NCBI GenBank assembly: GCA_018292915.2
Contig: JACVVK020000150.1
Coordinates: 1,022,501-1,086,500 of the forward strand
DNA: 64,000 bases
Direction of reading: 5' to 3'
From: Batillaria attramentaria
Lineage: Eukaryota > Mollusca > Gastropoda > Batillariidae
Positions 12,801 through 17,549 of the stretch are shown one piece after another; position 1 is the stretch's first letter, and every line of letters begins with the position of its first letter. The notes below the pieces were generated by a model. The model was not told the DNA's origin, did no database searches, and saw only the letters and a program-made list of their open reading frames with translations. Both the position numbers and the translations under genes were made by a program.

Positions 12801-15800
12801 TGTAGGGCAAAGTAATCGTGGTACGCTTTTGCGTCACAGGTATACGGGCACTTCATTGTTAAATTCCTTCTAAACGCCTCGGACGGAAATGAAGTGTGAC
12901 GATGCTCTTTCCTTGTTCGAATGAAATGGGTTCTCCCGTGTATGAAGTTATAAAGATTTCTATCGTGTTGAATTGTTTCCGACACAGAGGTACGTAATGA
13001 GGTTTATCAAAACGCTCATACAAAATGCTTTTAGAAAAATCTGTACAGGGGACGGTGCGTAGGAGTGGTACGTTGACGTCACCGACCACTCGCTGTTGCA
13101 CAATGTCACAATAAACATACAGAGAATGGTATTGTGTGTACAGATCAAGCATTCCGTTAGCTACATAGGTTCCAGAACCAACCAAAGTATTGCTTTTAAA
13201 CCCTAACAACTTTTGTAAATCAGATCCGAACTCCAACCGACAGTGCTTATACAAAACGACGTACACGCGCTTTGTCGAGTCCTTAAATTGAAAACGGATA
13301 TTGCTTTGAGCTCTAATGGCAGCAACTTGGAAGTTTAACGCTGTGACAAGCTGTTCGGGACTCGCGTACAGGCCATCAGGTAGCACCCCCACCTTTAACA
13401 CAGCGAGTTTACCGTCTTGTATAACTTTAAATTGAAACGTATCGCCTTTAACGTTATAAAAACTACCGGGAACGTTAATTTCCGCAAGACCCACTTCCCA
13501 TTCTCCGTTCAGATCAACTGACTGAGGGAGCTTTGTATAAAAATGAGCCGCGTTATTGTCAGGATAGTGGTTTAAACTGCTGTTACTAGGGAGCGTCACG
13601 TAAAACATTTCTGCGCTCTAAAGTCGGATTGGGCAGGGCGTATCCTAGAGAAGCGCTAAGCAAGGAAATCCACAAACTTTCCGATGGATGTCCTCGCGTT
13701 AAATTTATTAACGAAACAATAATGACCATGCAGATGATGAGCATCTGACATATAAAAACAACTTCACTACGCGGTACTCTCCGCCCCCATACACGCCAGA
13801 GTATCGACCTTCTTGATCCGGTGTCTTCTTCTTTTTCCTGATTCTCTTGTATGTCAGTCATTGAACGTGTTTGGCCGGGATCCACGAGTCAAATGACGAC
13901 GGGTAACCGAGCCAGCGAATTAAATATTCTTTTCTTCCACCAGGGCCTCGCCGCGATTTCAAAATTTGTTCAATCCTATAGACTTGTTTTTCACCAACTT
14001 TTTGTAACTCTTCTTTATAAAAACTCCCTTTCAATTCCTCGCCGTGATCGTCTTTGATTTTATAAGTTACAGGTCGTGTACTTAATACGCGGCTTAAAGT
14101 AAACAGCTCTTGCGTCCAGCCTGGTAAATACCCTTTCTTAAACGACCGACGCGCTTTAGAAATGCGAACGCGGTCACCAATGTTTAGCTGAGTCACCGAC
14201 TGCTTTCCTTTTCGTCCGTATAACGCCTGCCACACCTCTTCGCTCGTTTCAGCTGTTACTTCAACGGGTGCACGTCGAATACTCCGGTGATACGAATGAT
14301 TGTAACTGTCGACAACCTGAGGTAGAACATCCACGTAGCGCAAAGTATTTGTGTGGGTAAAATATCGCCAGAGTCTTTCTTTCAACGTGCGATTAAATCT
14401 TTCCACGATCGAGGCTTTTATGTCTTCGTTTTCTGTGGTAAAAAAATACACCTTGTGCTTGGACAAAAATTGTTGAAAAACACGGTTGAAAAATTCTGTT
14501 CCTTTGTCTGTTTGCAGTTTTAAAGGTTTCCGTCCATCCGTCTCAAAGATGTGTTCAAACGCTTTCGTTAGCGACGCACCCGTCTTGTTCTTTAAAGGCA
14601 CGACCCACGCGTACTTGCTCAACACGTCGATGCAGGTTAGCAAGAAGGTATAACCGTCATTATACTTCTTCAATTTTTGCACATCAATTAAGTCGGCTTG
14701 CCACTGGTGATCGATTCCTCCTACGATAATACGGCGACGTGAAAATCGGTGTCTAACAGGTTTGTGTAATGTATACGTATCTTGATGAGACAACCACTGT
14801 TGTATGTCTCCGAGTTTCGCTTTAGGTACAGCTCTTTTAAAACTTTGCACACCACCAAAACTACCAGGGAGCTTAGGATTATAGTACCGTTGTCGTAACG
14901 CTTTAGACATTTTTTTTTTTTTAGTCAAATAACGCCTCCCAATGTACACGCGGCGATTTAAAGTGTCGGGGTGGTGATGATGATGATGATGAGCGAATAA
15001 GAGGAGATTCCTGTCGACGACGACGACGAACGCGCGGGCGCGATCGGTCTGCTGTAACTGAAGGTGTAGAGGGTGTTGCAGCATCCCTTAAAGACGACGC
15101 ATGCCTGTTCCGTTGTAAGTAGTCCCAGCGCTTCAGGTTGCCTACAATTTCACGCGGTACGTTGGCGCGTTTCAAAGCACGAGCAAATACATTCCACCCC
15201 TGCGGAGTTTCCACTTTTTTCCGAGCGCGTAGTACATCATTGACTAAATCAGACATATTTGAACCGTCGATGGTTACGCCTTCGTATACCAACTGACCTC
15301 TTTCATCCCAGGTCAGTTCAGGATCCTCTTTAAGATGCTCTAAAAGTAACCGCGCTTTCTTATGCATCGTTTTAGGAACACTGGCGAGGACACGGTTTTC
15401 TAATTTTTCTTCTAAGCTGCCAGCACTAGACGACGGCGGTGCTGGCTGTGTTGCCGAAGCACTTTCAGCGGTGGTTGAAGCGATTTCCACTCTACCGATC
15501 GGTTTCTGACGGTACTCTTTACTAAAATGTCTGTAGCGGTGCAAAGCCTGTTCATAGCGTCTGGCTTTTTCCAACGGTTCTAATGCTGCATCTTGTAAAA
15601 CTTGCGTTATCTCCTGGTCCAAACCGACAATATTCCCATTTAAAATATCCGTTACTGGCGGTGGTGGTGGTGGTTTTTGTTCTTGTCGTTTAAGCCATTC
15701 CGGGTCGACCAATACCATTTTCTTCGTGTACTCCATTTTTCTTGTTATTGCCCGAGCAAAACTTGTCCTAGCACACCTAATACTGGACCTAACACAGCGC

Positions 15801-17476
15801 CGAGAAATCCACCTTTCTGCAAAAGTGCTTTTCGGCGCTTTAAAGAAGTTTTCTTGCTCGCCAAGGTTCTAAGCGTCTGTTTATGTACACGAAGTTTTTG
15901 TTTCTGACGCGGGGTCAAACGCACACACCCTTTTAAAATATTGAATGAACACTCGCACAAGGTTTGAATCAGTTCACGGTCCCCGGATCGGATAATAGCT
16001 TTCACGACTTGCGGTTTAGCTTTCGATAAAAATTTCAATAACGCCGCGTTGCGTTTTAGCCGCGCGCTCATTTTTGAAGATAAACGGTCACACCTTGAGG
16101 CGAAAAAATATCAGTTCGTAGGCGCAAATGTTCGGGTGTTTCTTGTCGGAGATCAATCAGCAAATAACCGTGACTTTTTGAAACAGCGTCTTTATATGCT
16201 TCTAACATATATTGAGTTTTTCCAGGGTACATTTGTTTTGCGAGTGCTGTTATTTGGGACGCGTCACGCGGGTTTTTAAACACGACTAAATAATGACTGT
16301 TTGAGCTTATCGTTCGCTGCTCTTTGTTTTTACCAAATAAATTTTGCACGATGTACATAACGGAGATGTTCAGGTGATGACTTCCTTTCGTAAACAGTTG
16401 TGTGACGCGAGAATCGGTTTCATGCATGAGATCATCAATAATAAGAAGACAGCGTTTGTGATTTGTAAATTTCGACATATCAGGTAATCCCTCCTGAAAT
16501 TGCACGCCACGCAGCTGTAGCTTGTCATATAACGGTTGCCAAACACCGTAACACCAAATAATTTCCTCCGGCACTGGGACCATAATATCCTTCAACCGAT
16601 CTAAACACTGATTGACAAAATAGCTTTTGCCGCTTTGTGAAGGCCCTGCAATAAGACAGGTAAACGGATGCTGAAATCGCGGATCCATGTCTGCTGGGTA
16701 ACTGAGAGAATCAAATGAAAACCAACAGTTAAATATCATTATCATGTGGGACCCCTATTTATTTCTGATAATGGTGTCGTCATGACCTAAATGGGAGGTG
16801 CTGCCCGCCGCTACTTTATGAGCTCCCTGTTCCCCCTATTCATCTTATATTACTTCACTGCTTCCGGCTCCCTACCTAAATAGGGAGGCGCTGACAGCTG
16901 CTGCTTTATCATCTCCCTGTATTACTTCACTGGAGGCTATGGCCGTGATCTCAGGTTAAGGTCAAATGGCTCCCGGTCTCCCTACCTAAATAGGGAGGCG
17001 CTGACAGCTGTCACTTCAGGAGCTCCATGTTTCCCCCATTTATCTTGTATTACATCACTGGAGCACCCTAACAGTTCAGGTTATAAGGTGAAGCCCTGAT
17101 TTTATAGGGTCGTGTCCTAAAGTTTACGTCATAAGGTTAAGGGCATGACCTGAAGTTATAAGGCTGTGACCTGAGGCTAAGGACGTGACCTCAGGTTAGG
17201 GCCGTGACCTGAGGCTGAGGACGTGACCTCAGGTTAAGGTCAAACGGCTCCCGGCTCCCTGGGGGTTGAGGGGTCGCAACTTATACTACTCTCAAATGTG
17301 CAGTTTTGTCATAACACGCAGCCATACATATTGGTTACCTCCTGCTAACTTAGTCTGGGCGACCATTTCGTTTACGTAAGGGATTTTCTTTCAGGGCGAC
17401 CCGAGGTACCGCCTGGCTATTGTTGGGCTACCTAGATCGCCGGAGTAAATTTTAGTAGGCTTCGTCATATACTGTG

Positions 17477-17549
<73 letters not shown>

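Larger units (their letters stand above)
4941..17290 (+). mobile_element. Polinton/Maverick (adintovirus-like) element, inverted-duplication form without DNA polymerase
   Basis: The element is 12,350 bp, begins AGTAGTATAAGTTGCGACC and ends with its reverse complement. Left arm 4941-9441 and right arm 12791-17290 are inverted copies with few differences; the unique centre is 9442-12790. Genes on the left arm and centre are on plus; the mirrored copies are on minus. Gene content (packaging ATPase, retroviral-type integrase, two jelly-roll-type capsid proteins, adenain-like protease, pVI-like protein) is the established Polinton/adintovirus virion module. A B-family DNA polymerase, expected in an autonomous member, is absent. 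Many start and stop codons overlap as ATGA, giving a compact viral layout. It is likely non-autonomous. Whether the palindrome arose before or after integration is not decided by the sequence. Confidence 0.93.
12791..17290 (-). repeat. Right arm of 4.5-kb inverted repeat
   Basis: This is the mirror copy of 4941-9441. It carries ATPase, small basic protein, third gene, integrase, membrane protein and penton on the minus strand, all with open frames, then ends abruptly inside the pVI-like gene at 12791. The inner boundary abuts the tandem repeats of the unique centre. Confidence 0.92.

Noticed and set aside
13858..15084. 408-codon integrase with N-terminal His-rich extension
   Set aside because: The extension is the third gene read in another frame, opened only by the A-tract length; the left arm supports a start equivalent to 14910.
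4941..17290. Simple tandem or assembly duplication
   Set aside because: The arms are inverted, not identical, and the complete structure is flanked by one 6-bp duplication. Assembly error is not fully excluded and is listed as the refuting test.
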